The notes: generated by a model not told the origin, from the sequence alone. A DNA stretch of 64,000 bases from Candidatus Aphodovivens avistercoris (GCA_018710945.1 DVIW01000039.1:1-64000), one strand, 5' to 3'. Positions 46,221 through 55,991 are shown, numbered from the stretch's first letter. Numbers and translations are program-made.

Positions 46221-46459
46221 CCCCAACAAACAGCTTTTTTGCTATTTCGGATACATTTTTGCGAATCTTGGGGTGCCAACGGCTCCCAAACGCCGTTTTT
46301 CCCGCCAACAGGAGGGTGCCACGCGCGCCGTGTTTTCTCCGACCTGGGGTTTTGCAGATCGAAGCTCCTTCCATGGCGTCCGACAGCGCTTTCTGAGGCC
46401 TCGCAACCCCAACTTTCGCGTTTTTCGCTCCGAAATATCAATTTTGCTGTTTGTTGGGG
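46221..46459. repeat. dispersed imperfect-palindrome element, copy B
   Basis: A 239-bp relative of 23127-23366 with the same 14-bp ends CCCCAACAAACAGC / GCTGTTTGTTGGGG. The first 29 bp and last ~20 bp are nearly identical, CGAATCTTGGGGTGCC and CGACCTGGGGTTTTGC are identical, and the loops between them have diverged. The 1-bp length difference and divergent interior mean reading frames are not conserved, so it is a DNA or RNA element rather than a gene. It lies upstream of cas3. Confidence 0.85.
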
Positions 46460-46565
46460 TCGGAAGGCGAAGGCTTCGCCTTCCGACGCAGGCTTGAGGG
46501 CAAGGCGGCCATCCGGAGACGGCCATCCGAGCGCCGCCCCATCGGCAGCCGCTCGCGCGAATCCC

Positions 46566-47009
46566 CTACCCCTGCCCCTCCAACAGGACAGCGCGGGCGG
46601 CGGCGTATTTGCGACGGCGCTTCTCAAGCACGGCGTCGGACGGCAAGCAGCCGGCGTAGCGCGATTCGTCGGCGTTGTGGGCCAGATCCGCCAGCTTCAC
46701 CCGCTCGGCGATGGGATGCCCCTTGATGGCGCGCACGTAGTCCAGGTAGTCCGTCCCCTCTTCGTGCGTGAGCAGCCGCACGCCCTCCACCACCTGGGGC
46801 GGAAACGCGCGTGCCAGATCGTCCAAGGTCACAGCGGTGTCCTCCACCACGTCATGCAGCAGCGCCACGCAAACGGACGTCTCATCGGGCATCTGCTCCG
46901 CCAGATGGAAGGGATGGAACACGTAGGGGTCGCCGCACTTGTCCAACTGCCCGGCATGGGCCTCGTAGGCGAGGCGCATCGCCCTTTTCGTAAGCTCGGT
47001 GTATATCAA
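46566..47009 (-). CDS. small HD-domain hydrolase related to RelA/SpoT (SAH/MESH1-like)
   Basis: 147 aa. HD metal site with YVFHPFHLAEQM, ALLHDVVEDT and KLADLAHN, the pattern of the ppGpp hydrolase half of SpoT. No synthetase, TGS or ACT domain follows, so it may act as a small alarmone hydrolase or on a related nucleotide. A TTG start at 47009 is taken, with AAAAGGGG 7 bp upstream. It is divergent from the molybdoenzyme gene (74 bp). Downstream lies the palindromic element and cas3; no functional link is evident. Confidence 0.8.
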   Translation of the reverse strand: MIYTELTKRAMRLAYEAHAGQLDKCGDPYVFHPFHLAEQMPDETSVCVALLHDVVEDTAVTLDDLARAFPPQVVEGVRLLTHEEGTDYLDYVRAIKGHPIAERVKLADLAHNADESRYAGCLPSDAVLEKRRRKYAAARAVLLEGQG

Positions 47010-47082
47010 TGCGCACCCCTTTTCCGCAGATGTCGCCGTTCGGTCGTATCATGGCGATTATAGCCCCGGCAAGAAAGGCAGG

Positions 47083-49788
47083 ATGGACATGACCACGGAA
47101 ACGCGCCACGCCTGGTGCCAGATGTGCGGCCCGGCGAAAACCCGCTGCTCGCTTCTGTGCCGCATCGAAGACGGCCGTTGGACGCACGTGGAGGGCAACC
47201 CCGCTGCCGGCAACAACGGCGGGCGCGGCGGACGCACGCTGTGCCCCAAAGCGCACGCGTCGCTTCAAACCGTCTCCGACCCTGCGCGCCTGGCCCATCC
47301 CCTGCGGCGGGTGGGACCCAAGGGCGCAGGCCGTGAAGCGTTCGAGCGCTGCAGCTGGGACGAAGCCATCGAAGAGATCGTCCAGCGGCTTTCCGCACTC
47401 AAGCGCGAGCACGGCCCCGAGTGCTTCGGCATTCTCTCGCCCCAGTTTTTCACCGTCCTGGCCACCTTCGGGCGGCGTTTCCTGAACGTGTTCGGCAGCC
47501 CGAACTACCTGCACAGCGGCATCTGCGCGCTGCAGCGGCGCGCCAGCAAGACCGTGTGCATCGGCGACGCCGACTGCGCGCCGGCCCAGCTGGACAAGAC
47601 AAGGCTTCTGGTGTCGTGGGGTTCCAACCCCGAGAACTCCGCCATGAACCTGGGCAAGGCCGCTGACCGCGTGGACGCGCTGGCGCGCGGGACGAAGCTC
47701 ATCGACATCCGCCCGATGTTGGACCCGCTGGCAGCGAAGGCCGACCTGTGGCTGCCCGTGCGCCCCGGCACCGACGGCGCGCTGGCGCTGGCAATCCTGC
47801 ACGTCATCATCGGCGAGAAGCTCTACGATGCCGACTTCGTGCGCGAATGGTGCTACGGCTTCGACGAGTTGGCTGACCATGTGCGCCGGTTCACGCCGGA
47901 ATGGGCCGCCAAGGCGACCGGGGTTCCCGCCGCGCGCATCCGTGAGGCAGCGCGCCTGATGGGCACGGTGCGCCCGATGGGCATCGTCTACGGCAACGGC
48001 ATCGGCGACCAGCAGCGCGACGGAAACGGGACCTGCATCGCCATCTGCCTGATAGAGGCCATCACCGGCAACCTGGACGTGCCCGGAGGCGGCGGAGCGC
48101 CGCGCCCGCGGAAGAAGCCCGCCGTGAAGCTGAACAAGATCGACCTTCTGACCGAGCGCCTGCCGCGCAGCGCGCGCGAGGCTGCCAAAGGCTGGTGCGC
48201 CGGCGCCGAATGCCTGATCGCGCCCGAGATGCCGCGCTGGTACCAAAGCCCCGCCACCTGGGAGTCCGGCCCGAACTCCGCCTACTTCCCTGCCCTGATG
48301 AGCGCGCTGTCCGACAGCCCGCACCGGCTGCGCGCGCTGCTGGGCCAGGCGTCGAACCCGCTGGGCGCCACCCGCCAGCCGAAGCTGGTCGCCAAAGCGC
48401 TGGCAGCTCTGGATCTGTACGTGGTGCACGACACGCACTGGAACCCCTCGTGCGCCTGGGCCGACTTCGTGCTGCCTGCCTGCACGCACTACGAGTGCTC
48501 GCACCAAATCGGCGCGAAGCCGGTGCCGGGCGGCACGTTTTTGGGCATCACCCAGCCCGTGGCGCCGCCGCCGGGCGAGAGCCGCTCGGACTGGCAGCTC
48601 TACCTGGATTTGGCCGTAGCCTTGGGATTCGGCGACGATTTTTGGAACGGCGACATGGACGCTTGCCTGCGCGAGCAGCTGGACGGCACCGGCGTCTCGC
48701 TGGAAGAGCTGCGCGAAAAAGGCTGGGTGGTGGTGAAGCGCGAAGAGGCGGCCGAAGCCGATGGCGAAGAGGCTGGCGCGCCTGGCAACGGCAGTGACGG
48801 CAAGGGAGGGGTCCCCGACGAGGACGAGGGCGCCTGCCGCCGCTACGCGCAGCTGTTCGCGCGCTTGCCGCATGGCAAGGTGCAGTGCGCCAACGAATGG
48901 CTGGGCGGGCGCCCGAACGCGCGCGAGGACGGCGTGCTGCCGCGCCTGCCCGAGTATGTCGGACCGCCGGAGGGCCTGGCCGAGACGCCGCAACTGGCGC
49001 AGGACTACCCCCTCGCGTTCTCCGACGTGCACGCGTACCGGCTGTGCAACCACGGCTACTACGTGGGGCTTCCCTGGCTGCGCGAGCTGCAGCCCTACCC
49101 CTGGGTGAAGATCAACCCGCAAACCGCCGCGCGCTACGGCATCGCAAGCGGCGACTGGATGCGCGTCGAGTCGCCGCACGGCGTGGCGGCGTTCGTGGCG
49201 GAGCTGTTCGAGGGCATCGCGCCTGACGTGCTGATGGCGCGGCGCGGCTGGTGGCAGCCGTGCGATGAGCTGGGGCTTCCCGGCTACGGCTGCTTCGACG
49301 GCGGCAGCGAGCCCGCCGTGCTCTACGACGCGGACCCGAAAAACGCCGACCCGTTCCATTCTGCCCTGGCGAAGCAGACCCTCGTGCGCATCGAGCGGAT
49401 AGCGGACCGCCCGCCCGTGAAGCCGCGCGCCGAGGCGCTGCCCGGACAGGGCTTCGCACAGACAGAGAGCCCAAAAGCCGATGCGGGCACGGACGCCGAA
49501 AACACGGGCGCACGCCGCTCGAACTGCGTCGGCCGCACCGCTGCGCCGCGCGGCTTCACGGTAGACCCCGCACGCTGCATCGGCTGCCAAGCCTGCCTTG
49601 TCGCCTGCAAGCAGAGCCAGGGCATCCCCGCCGGCAAGCCGGCCCCCTGCCGCGTGAACGTGCGGACGGAAGGCGCCTTCCCCAACGTGCGCATGACATT
49701 CGTCCCGCGCCCCTGCGGCCGCTGCGCCGACCCCGCCTGCGCCTGGACCTGCCCCACCGGCGCCATCCGCTTCGAAGCCGCGCGCTGA
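47083..49788 (+). CDS. molybdopterin oxidoreductase fused to a C-terminal ferredoxin domain
   Basis: 901 aa, DMSO-reductase superfamily (Mo/W-bis-MGD). The N-terminal [4Fe-4S] region has WCQMCGPAKTRCSLLC and, further on, GGRTLCPKA. The likely Mo ligand is Cys148 in LHSGICALQRRAS. After the MGD-binding C-terminal domain a linker leads to two tetranuclear cluster motifs, CIGCQACLVACKQ and CGRCADPACAWTCPTGAI, like the first half of a HycB/NrfC-type subunit. No Tat signal, so the enzyme is probably cytosolic, and no separate electron-transfer or membrane subunit is adjacent. The alternative ATG at 47089 has better spacing to AGGCAGGA. Substrate unknown. Confidence 0.88.
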   Translation: MDMTTETRHAWCQMCGPAKTRCSLLCRIEDGRWTHVEGNPAAGNNGGRGGRTLCPKAHASLQTVSDPARLAHPLRRVGPKGAGREAFERCSWDEAIEEIVQRLSALKREHGPECFGILSPQFFTVLATFGRRFLNVFGSPNYLHSGICALQRRASKTVCIGDADCAPAQLDKTRLLVSWGSNPENSAMNLGKAADRVDALARGTKLIDIRPMLDPLAAKADLWLPVRPGTDGALALAILHVIIGEKLYDADFVREWCYGFDELADHVRRFTPEWAAKATGVPAARIREAARLMGTVRPMGIVYGNGIGDQQRDGNGTCIAICLIEAITGNLDVPGGGGAPRPRKKPAVKLNKIDLLTERLPRSAREAAKGWCAGAECLIAPEMPRWYQSPATWESGPNSAYFPALMSALSDSPHRLRALLGQASNPLGATRQPKLVAKALAALDLYVVHDTHWNPSCAWADFVLPACTHYECSHQIGAKPVPGGTFLGITQPVAPPPGESRSDWQLYLDLAVALGFGDDFWNGDMDACLREQLDGTGVSLEELREKGWVVVKREEAAEADGEEAGAPGNGSDGKGGVPDEDEGACRRYAQLFARLPHGKVQCANEWLGGRPNAREDGVLPRLPEYVGPPEGLAETPQLAQDYPLAFSDVHAYRLCNHGYYVGLPWLRELQPYPWVKINPQTAARYGIASGDWMRVESPHGVAAFVAELFEGIAPDVLMARRGWWQPCDELGLPGYGCFDGGSEPAVLYDADPKNADPFHSALAKQTLVRIERIADRPPVKPRAEALPGQGFAQTESPKADAGTDAENTGARRSNCVGRTAAPRGFTVDPARCIGCQACLVACKQSQGIPAGKPAPCRVNVRTEGAFPNVRMTFVPRPCGRCADPACAWTCPTGAIRFEAAR

Positions 49789-49809
49789 CCGGAAGCTGGG
49801 AACCGAAAC

Positions 49810-49849
49810 GCAGGCGGCAGCCCCTTAGCGCGGGCTCCCTGCCGCCTGC
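49810..49849 (+). terminator. hairpin after the molybdoenzyme gene
   Basis: GCAGGCGGCA (49810-49819) pairs with TGCCGCCTGC (49840-49849), with inner GCCC/GGGC. No U-tract. It could serve both this gene and the convergent helicase gene. Confidence 0.45.
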
Positions 49850-49904
49850 AGCACGCCGGCGTTGCCCGACCGATCAGCCGCGCCCGACCGGCGCCCACCC
49901 GGCG

Positions 49905-52900
49905 CTACCGCGCATCGCGAACGCGGCGCGCGCCGAGGATCTCGCCCATCCGCGCCGCAAGGTGCTCGCGCGCCTGCGCGGAGTACACGGGGTAGCGGTA
50001 GCCCTTCTCCCCGTCCTTGCCGCAGCGCACGTCCATCCCCACCTGCCGGCCAAGCTCCGTCGGAACCCGCTGGGACGCGTCGCCGCCTTCCAGGCGCTGG
50101 TAGCCCGCCTCAAGCAGCGCCCGGTTCATCTCGGCCGAATCGACCCCCTGCAGCAGCGGCGCAAGCCGCGGATCCTTCTGCCATTCCCTCAGGGACGCGC
50201 TGATGCTCAAAAATCCGCCGGCCGCGCCCGGAGGGGCCGCCGACAGCGCGCCGTCATCCGAGAAGGCGCGCGCCTCGACGGCGAGCGCCACCCGCAGCGA
50301 AGCCGCAACGCCAGCCTTGAATGCCCGGCGCTGCGCGCGGATGTAGTCCTCGATGGTGGGCGGCGCGAACCCACTGCCCAAGCCGTCCGCCACGCCGCGG
50401 CGCTTCGCCTCGGCGCGCAGGGCATCCACCTCCCAAAACGTGCTTCCGTCAGAGGGGATGCGCAGAAACGTGAACGTCGAGGCGGGCCGCACTTCCCGCG
50501 CGAAGTGGGCCCAATCGTCCCAACCCGTCTGCAGCCGCAGCGGCTTGCGTCCTTCCCCCGCTGCGCCCGCAGCGGCGCCTTCGGCCGAAGCTTCCGCGAC
50601 AGCTCGCGCGAACGACGCCGACCCTCGGTACAGCGAGCCGTCCCTGATGAACCCCAGCCACGCCAGCGTCGCCGCGCACACGTCGCGCACAACGAGGTCC
50701 TTGCGGTCGTCGGCCCTAATCTGGGAATCGTCGAAGCGGCCCTTCTTCCGCTTGAAGCGGTGCCATGCGCCGTCCACCTCGATGGCCAGCACGACCCTCC
50801 GCGTCTCGGCCTCGAACACCACGAAATCGAAATGGGCCTCGTCGGGCGACTCGTACCACTTCCCCACCAGATCGCTCAGGGCCGTCTCGGGCGCCGCAGC
50901 GTCCTTCGAGCCGACCGCGCGGAACAGCAGCTGGTCGAACGAGACGTTCTTCGCCCATGCCAGGCCAGGGAGCGCCATGGCCCCAAGCGCCTGTTCCACG
51001 CACCGCTCGGGCGCGAAGTCCGAGTTCTTCTTCCGCGGATTCTGCAGAAACGGTATCTCGTCGAACACCGAGCGGATGATCGAGCGGTGGAACCCGAACC
51101 CGTCCGCCAGCGCGCCGTCGTCGGTACTCTGCGGCAGACCGCCGACGAAGCGGCGGGTGTAGTCGACCAGCTTGCGAACGAACATCTCCTGGTCGCCCGG
51201 GTCGTCGGCATCCCTCGCCGGCTTCTTCACATAGGCCTGCCGTCCCGTGAGCCATTCTTGCGTGTCGGCGCTCATCAGCTTCGTCGACAGGACCACGCGC
51301 AGCTCCTGCTTGGCGCGCGACGCCGCCACGTTCACCAGCCGACGCCCCTGCGACCAGGGCCATTCCCAGTTGCCGTCCTCCACGGGAAGCAGGTAGACCA
51401 CGTCGAACTCCTGCCCCTGGGATTTGTGGATGGTCAGGGCGTACACCCGGTTCGGATCCGACGGAGAGCGGCCCTCTTCCCCGTCGGTCTCCAGCTCGAT
51501 GGCGCCCTCGTCCACGATGTCGCCCACCAGGCCCCGGACGAGGGTCTGCAGCAGGCCGATCTGCCCGTTGAACGGCGAGAGAATGCAGATGGAGCGCCCT
51601 TCCTGCACGTAGCGGCGCAGGCGCGGTCCCTCTTCCTCCCGCATGATGGCCATCTGCTTGCGGTTCACGCAGGTGGCGCGGCTCTTCTTGTCCGGCTCCT
51701 CCTCACGCGGGGCCAGGCGGGCGATGCGCTCGCGATAGTCGCCCTCGTACCACAGGATGCGGATGGGGCAGGCGGGCGCCGCGGCGTCCACGTGCGTTTT
51801 CACCTCCAGCTCGCCGCCGTAGACCGCCTCGTTGCAGAAGCCGATGATGGCAGGATGGCAGCGGTAGTGCTCGGTGAGCATCGTGCGCAGACGCGAGTTG
51901 CGGCGGCAGAACACCTCGTAGCACGATTCCAGGAAGCTGAAGCCCTCGCGCGCCATGTCGTAGGGGGACGAATCAGCCGCCTCCTTCCCCTCTGAGCGGA
52001 ACAGCCCCAGCTCGTCGGAGGTGCGGCGGGCTGCCGCACAGTCCTCGTCGGACACGACGGGCGGCAGCTGCTCCTCGTCGCCCACCAGCACGATGCGCCG
52101 CGCGCAGCTGAGCGCCACGACGCCCGTCACCAGGTTGGTCTGCGACGCCTCATCCATGATCAGCAGGTCGTACTTCGCCTCGTCGCCATCGCGGAAGCAC
52201 TTCTTCAGCGAATGGATGGTGCTGGTGATGAACGGGAACTTCGCCGTGAATTCGGCGAAGCTCTTGTTCTTCTCCCAGCCGGTCATGGTCGTGCCGTCGG
52301 CGAAATGGTGCGTGCCGGCGTCGAAAGCCAGGTTTGCGCCCGTGAAGGGGTCGCACGCGCCCTCGCGCACCTTCTTCCCGCCCAGAGACGCGTGCTTGAA
52401 CGCAGCGGCGAACGCCAGGTCCCGCCGCACGATGCCCTCCGCCTCGCGTCGGCTGACTTTCCCGTAGAACGAAAGCGCTTCCTCCACCTTCTCCTCGACG
52501 TTCTTGACCGCCGCGCCGTTCGTAGAGACCACCGCAACCGTCTCGCCGCGATCCAGAGCAAGGGCGACGATCCGCAATATCGTCTCGGTCTTGCCCGTGC
52601 CGGGCGGCCCTTTGATGATGGAAACAGGGTAGGAAAGGGCTTTCAGAACCGCTTCGATTTGATAGTTGTTCAGCGGATACTTGCTTTGAGGAAAGAGGCG
52701 GTCAAGCTTGCCGCGCACCAGGGTCGAAGTTCCGTCCTCGACCGGTTCCGGATCGAAGATCTCAGGATCATCGTCGCTCAAATACGCCGCCAATACCGGA
52801 GAGAAACGGGACGAATCGTCGCGGTTGAGGTCATCCTTAAGACAGCTCCTAAAGCACCAATGCAGCGAATAGAACGCCTGACCATCAGCGTAGCAGTTCT

Positions 52901-53018
52901 TCCCCGGCACCGCCTGAGGACCGGCGTCTCCCATCTTTTCCGAGACCTCGCTGAAGTACCTCAGCAGCTTCTTGCGCGACGGCGCTTTCCCCGTGCGCAC
53001 CTTCTTGGTCTTGCCCAT
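49905..53018 (-). CDS. SF1 (UPF1/DNA2-type) helicase with C-terminal Vsr/DUF2726-like nuclease
   Basis: 1037 aa from the ATG at 53018; a TTG-started frame 19 codons longer is possible. Helicase motifs in order: IKGPPGTGKTETI (Walker A, ~120), LLIMDEASQTN (II), VGDEEQLPPV (III), LTEHYRCHPAII (IV), LTIHKSQGQEFDVVYL (V), VNVAASRAKQE (VI). Around residue 730-790 a PD-(D/E)xK-type nuclease signature follows: FVVFEAETRRVVLAIEVDG, WHR, and DDRKDLVVRD. About 250 unrecognised residues make up the C-terminus. Helicase-nuclease fusions of this build are frequent in phage-defence islands; the CRISPR locus 4 kb away fits, but the defence role is inference. Single gene. Confidence 0.85.
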   Translation of the reverse strand: MGKTKKVRTGKAPSRKKLLRYFSEVSEKMGDAGPQAVPGKNCYADGQAFYSLHWCFRSCLKDDLNRDDSSRFSPVLAAYLSDDDPEIFDPEPVEDGTSTLVRGKLDRLFPQSKYPLNNYQIEAVLKALSYPVSIIKGPPGTGKTETILRIVALALDRGETVAVVSTNGAAVKNVEEKVEEALSFYGKVSRREAEGIVRRDLAFAAAFKHASLGGKKVREGACDPFTGANLAFDAGTHHFADGTTMTGWEKNKSFAEFTAKFPFITSTIHSLKKCFRDGDEAKYDLLIMDEASQTNLVTGVVALSCARRIVLVGDEEQLPPVVSDEDCAAARRTSDELGLFRSEGKEAADSSPYDMAREGFSFLESCYEVFCRRNSRLRTMLTEHYRCHPAIIGFCNEAVYGGELEVKTHVDAAAPACPIRILWYEGDYRERIARLAPREEEPDKKSRATCVNRKQMAIMREEEGPRLRRYVQEGRSICILSPFNGQIGLLQTLVRGLVGDIVDEGAIELETDGEEGRSPSDPNRVYALTIHKSQGQEFDVVYLLPVEDGNWEWPWSQGRRLVNVAASRAKQELRVVLSTKLMSADTQEWLTGRQAYVKKPARDADDPGDQEMFVRKLVDYTRRFVGGLPQSTDDGALADGFGFHRSIIRSVFDEIPFLQNPRKKNSDFAPERCVEQALGAMALPGLAWAKNVSFDQLLFRAVGSKDAAAPETALSDLVGKWYESPDEAHFDFVVFEAETRRVVLAIEVDGAWHRFKRKKGRFDDSQIRADDRKDLVVRDVCAATLAWLGFIRDGSLYRGSASFARAVAEASAEGAAAGAAGEGRKPLRLQTGWDDWAHFAREVRPASTFTFLRIPSDGSTFWEVDALRAEAKRRGVADGLGSGFAPPTIEDYIRAQRRAFKAGVAASLRVALAVEARAFSDDGALSAAPPGAAGGFLSISASLREWQKDPRLAPLLQGVDSAEMNRALLEAGYQRLEGGDASQRVPTELGRQVGMDVRCGKDGEKGYRYPVYSAQAREHLAARMGEILGARRVRDAR

Positions 53019-53472
53019 GCCAAGCTCGATTCTCTTCCGCACCAGATCTGCATGAAAGGATAGCGGGAACGCCAAGCCCGCTCAAGGGCGGCCGCTCCGC
53101 CTGCCGCAAAGACGGCGGAAGCGAAGCGACGGCCAGCCGGCACCAACGCCGCAATAATGGAGATTCGCACACATGCTCGGGGTTTGCGCCAGATCAGGGG
53201 GCGAAACGGGCGCGCAAGGCGCATACTGGGCAGGCTTCACTCGAAATACTTTCTCGTTTCTTTTCGCGCAGACGCACGGAGGCGCCGCAAGGACCGCCCC
53301 ACGATGCCGCAAGATTCCGGAAAGCGGCTCGCGTCAAGCACAAGCGCCTGCCTGGGGCGGGCGCGCGCCGGCATGCCGTTGCAAGCGGCCCGGCGTCCAG
53401 AAGAATCGCACGGCGCGAACGCAGGCGGCACGCCCGCCTCTTCCGCCGCGCCCGAAGAGAAACGGATACGTT
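53019..53472. other. intergenic gap between divergent helicase genes
   Basis: 454 bp upstream of both the SF1 helicase-nuclease (-) and the DEAD-box helicase (+). I see no convincing promoter hexamers, RNA gene or repeat; open frames running through it lack ribosome-binding sites and family similarity. Confidence 0.5.
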
Positions 53473-54963
53473 ATGACCTCATTCGCCGAACTCGGCCTGT
53501 CCGACCGCGCCCTGGAAGCCGTCGAGCGCCTGGGCTACGAGAACCCCACGCCCGTGCAGGAGCAGGCCATCCCCTACGTGCTGGAGGGCCGCGACCTCAT
53601 CGCCGCCGCCAGCACCGGCACCGGCAAGACCGCCGCGTTTTTGCTGCCTGCGTTCTCGCAGCTGGCGCCCAAGCCGCGCGGCAAGGAGAGCCGCGGCCGC
53701 GCGCCGCGCGTGCTGGTGGTCAGCCCCACCCGCGAGCTGGCGCAGCAGAGCTCGCGCGTCGCCATGAAGATCTCGCGCTGCACGCGCCACTTCGTCACCA
53801 CGGTGTTCGGCGGCACCCCCTACGGCCCGCAGATCCGCGAGCTGCGCGACGGCACCGACGTGCTCATCGCCACGCCCGGCCGCCTGAAGGACCTCATGGC
53901 GCGCGGCGTGGTGAAGCTCGACCGCATCGAGGTGCTGGTGCTTGACGAGGCCGACCGCATGCTGGACATGGGCTTTCTGCCCGACGTGACCGAGATCGTG
54001 GCCGCCACGCCCGATGAGCGCCAGACGCTGCTGTTCTCCGCCACCATCGACGAGTCCATCCAGAACAACCTCGGCACGCTGCTGCGCGACCCCGCCGTCG
54101 TGGAGATCGCGCGCAACGGCGAGACGGCGAAGTCGGTGGCGCAGTTCCTGCTGCCCATCAAGAACCCCGACAAGCCCGCGCTTCTGCGCGCGGTGCTGGA
54201 AGAGAAGGGCCACAACCGCGTGATCGTGTTCGCCCGCACGAAGACCCGCACCGAGGAATGCGCCCAGATGCTGTGCGAGGCCGGCTATCAGGCGGAGTCC
54301 ATCCACTCCGACAAGTCGCAGGGGCAGCGCCGCCGCGCGCTGGCGAACTTCCGCAACGGCAAGACCGACATCCTGGTGGCCACCGACGTGCTGGCGCGCG
54401 GCATCGACGTGACCGGCGTGGACTACGTGGTGAACTTCGACCTGCCCGACATGCCGGAGGACTACATCCACCGCATCGGCCGCACCGGGCGCGCCGGCGA
54501 GAAGGGCTTCGCCATCTCGTTCGCCACGCGCGAGACGCGCCGCACCCTGGCGGAGATCGTGAAGCTGATCGGCCAGGACATCCCCTTCATGGAGCTTGAG
54601 AACTACGAGACCGACCCCTCCGTGCTGGAAAAGCCCCAGCGCGGCAAGAAGCGCGCCGGCGCCAGCCGCAGCGGCAAGCAGAGCGCCCGCCCCAAGCGCG
54701 GCGGGCGCGGCTTCGGCGAGGGCGGTCCGAACCCCGCCAAGCGCAGCGGCGCCCCCCGCGCCAAGCGCGAGGGCGACGAGGGCGGCTTCCTCACGAAGGG
54801 CGAGCGCCGCGATGGCGGCCGCCGCGGCGGGAAGAAGGCGGGCACGAGCCGCGGCGGGCAGGCGCCCACGGGCAAGAAGGCCGCCAAGGCGCGCCGCGCC
54901 GATGCGCCCCAGAAGCGCTCCGGCAAAGGCGGCGGCTACGACTACAGCCGCTTCGTGAAGTAG
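53473..54963 (+). CDS. DEAD-box RNA helicase, RhlE-like
   Basis: 496 aa. Starts FAELGLSDRALEAVERLGY (Q-motif region NPTPVQEQAIP), STGTGKT (motif I), SPTRELAQQ (Ia), VLDEADRMLDMGF (II), FSATID (III), IVFARTKTR (IV), ILVATDVLARGID (V), HRIGRTGRAG (VI). The last ~115 aa are rich in Lys, Arg and Gly, as in RhlE/CsdA-type helicases that remodel rRNA or mRNA, often induced by cold. The start lies in a weak ribosome-site context (AGAGAAACGGA). Monocistronic. Confidence 0.93.
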   Translation: MTSFAELGLSDRALEAVERLGYENPTPVQEQAIPYVLEGRDLIAAASTGTGKTAAFLLPAFSQLAPKPRGKESRGRAPRVLVVSPTRELAQQSSRVAMKISRCTRHFVTTVFGGTPYGPQIRELRDGTDVLIATPGRLKDLMARGVVKLDRIEVLVLDEADRMLDMGFLPDVTEIVAATPDERQTLLFSATIDESIQNNLGTLLRDPAVVEIARNGETAKSVAQFLLPIKNPDKPALLRAVLEEKGHNRVIVFARTKTRTEECAQMLCEAGYQAESIHSDKSQGQRRRALANFRNGKTDILVATDVLARGIDVTGVDYVVNFDLPDMPEDYIHRIGRTGRAGEKGFAISFATRETRRTLAEIVKLIGQDIPFMELENYETDPSVLEKPQRGKKRAGASRSGKQSARPKRGGRGFGEGGPNPAKRSGAPRAKREGDEGGFLTKGERRDGGRRGGKKAGTSRGGQAPTGKKAAKARRADAPQKRSGKGGGYDYSRFVK

Positions 54964-55018
54964 GTTTCCCGGGCGACCCTCCCAAAACGGGTCCTTTAGC
55001 CGAATAAAGTGGTCGATA

Positions 55019-55055
55019 AGGCGCCATGTAAGCGTTTCGTAACAACATGGCGCCT
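55019..55055 (+). terminator. hairpin between the DEAD-box helicase and ABC transporter genes
   Basis: AGGCGCCATGT (55019-55029) pairs perfectly with 55045-55055 across a 15-nt loop. Little U-tract follows. The segment after it is AT-rich, and TGGTTAAAT (55063-55071) could be an extended -10 for the ABC operon. Confidence 0.5.
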
Positions 55056-55172
55056 CAAATCATGGTTAAATAGGGTCAGATAAGAGTACCTTCACGCTCT
55101 TTTCAAGCCGCACGGCCATCGATTGGGGAACGAGGATCCGTGGGGCGCCCCTTTTCGAGAAAGGAAGAAACC

Positions 55173-55991
55173 ATGAAGCAGCTCACTGCACGACCCTTCG
55201 CGAAAGCCGCCGCGTTCATGGCGGCCGGCGCGCTGGCCGTCTTCGGCCTGTCCGCCTGCAGCGGCGGTTCCGAAGAGCCGGCCGCCGAGGGCGGCGACGA
55301 GGCCGCCAGCAAGACCTACGAGATCGTGGCGGACAACGCCTTCGCCCCGTTCGAGTTCTTGGCCGAAGGCTCCGACGGCGAGTACATCGGCGTCGACATG
55401 GACATCCTCGCGGCCATCGCCGAGGACCAGGGCTTCGAGTACACCGTTGACAACTGCGGTTGGGACGCCGCCATCGGCAACCTGAACACCGGCCAGGCTG
55501 ACGGCATGATCGCCGGCATGTCCATCACCGAAGAGCGCCAGGAGAACTACGATTTCTCCGACCCGTACTACGAGGGCGGCCAGATCATGATCGTGAAGGG
55601 CGACAGCTCTATCGCCTCCTATGAGGACCTCGCCGGCCAGACCGTCGCCGTCAAGACCGGCACGCAGTCCGCGGCCTTCGCCAACAGCATCGCCGAGGAG
55701 TACGGCTTCACCGTGGTCACCTACGACGACTCCCCGGCCGTCTACGCTGCCGTGACCGGCGGCATCGACGCTGCGGGCTTCGAGGACTACGCCGTGATCT
55801 CCTACCAGATCGAGAACCAGGACCTCGATCTGAAGATGGTGGGCGACCAGCAGCAGATCACCCCCTACGGCTTCGCCGTGCTGAAGGGCAGCAACCCCGA
55901 GCTCATCGAGATGTTCAATGCCGGCCTGGCGAACATCACCGAGAGCGGCGAGCTGGCCGAGATCTTCGCCAAGTACGGCATCGAGATCTAG
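55173..55991 (+). CDS. amino-acid ABC transporter substrate-binding lipoprotein
   Basis: 272 aa, SBP_bac_3 family. Signal peptide ending in the lipobox LSAC (Cys about 29), then an acidic linker and two Rossmann-like lobes: YEIVADNAFAPFEF, YIGVDMDILAAIAE, GQADGMIAGMSITEER, YDFSDPYYEGGQ, GQTVAVKTGTQSA. Typical of polar amino-acid (Gln, His, Arg) uptake systems. AAAGGAAG precedes the ATG. It is followed by a strong hairpin and then the permease and ATPase of the same system, giving more binding protein than membrane subunit. Confidence 0.93.
   Translation: MKQLTARPFAKAAAFMAAGALAVFGLSACSGGSEEPAAEGGDEAASKTYEIVADNAFAPFEFLAEGSDGEYIGVDMDILAAIAEDQGFEYTVDNCGWDAAIGNLNTGQADGMIAGMSITEERQENYDFSDPYYEGGQIMIVKGDSSIASYEDLAGQTVAVKTGTQSAAFANSIAEEYGFTVVTYDDSPAVYAAVTGGIDAAGFEDYAVISYQIENQDLDLKMVGDQQQITPYGFAVLKGSNPELIEMFNAGLANITESGELAEIFAKYGIEI

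Noticed and set aside
43722-47063. A 1113-codon open frame on + opposite cas3
   Set aside because: Antisense to cas3, which carries all expected motifs; the frame runs on through the palindromic element and has no ribosome-binding site.
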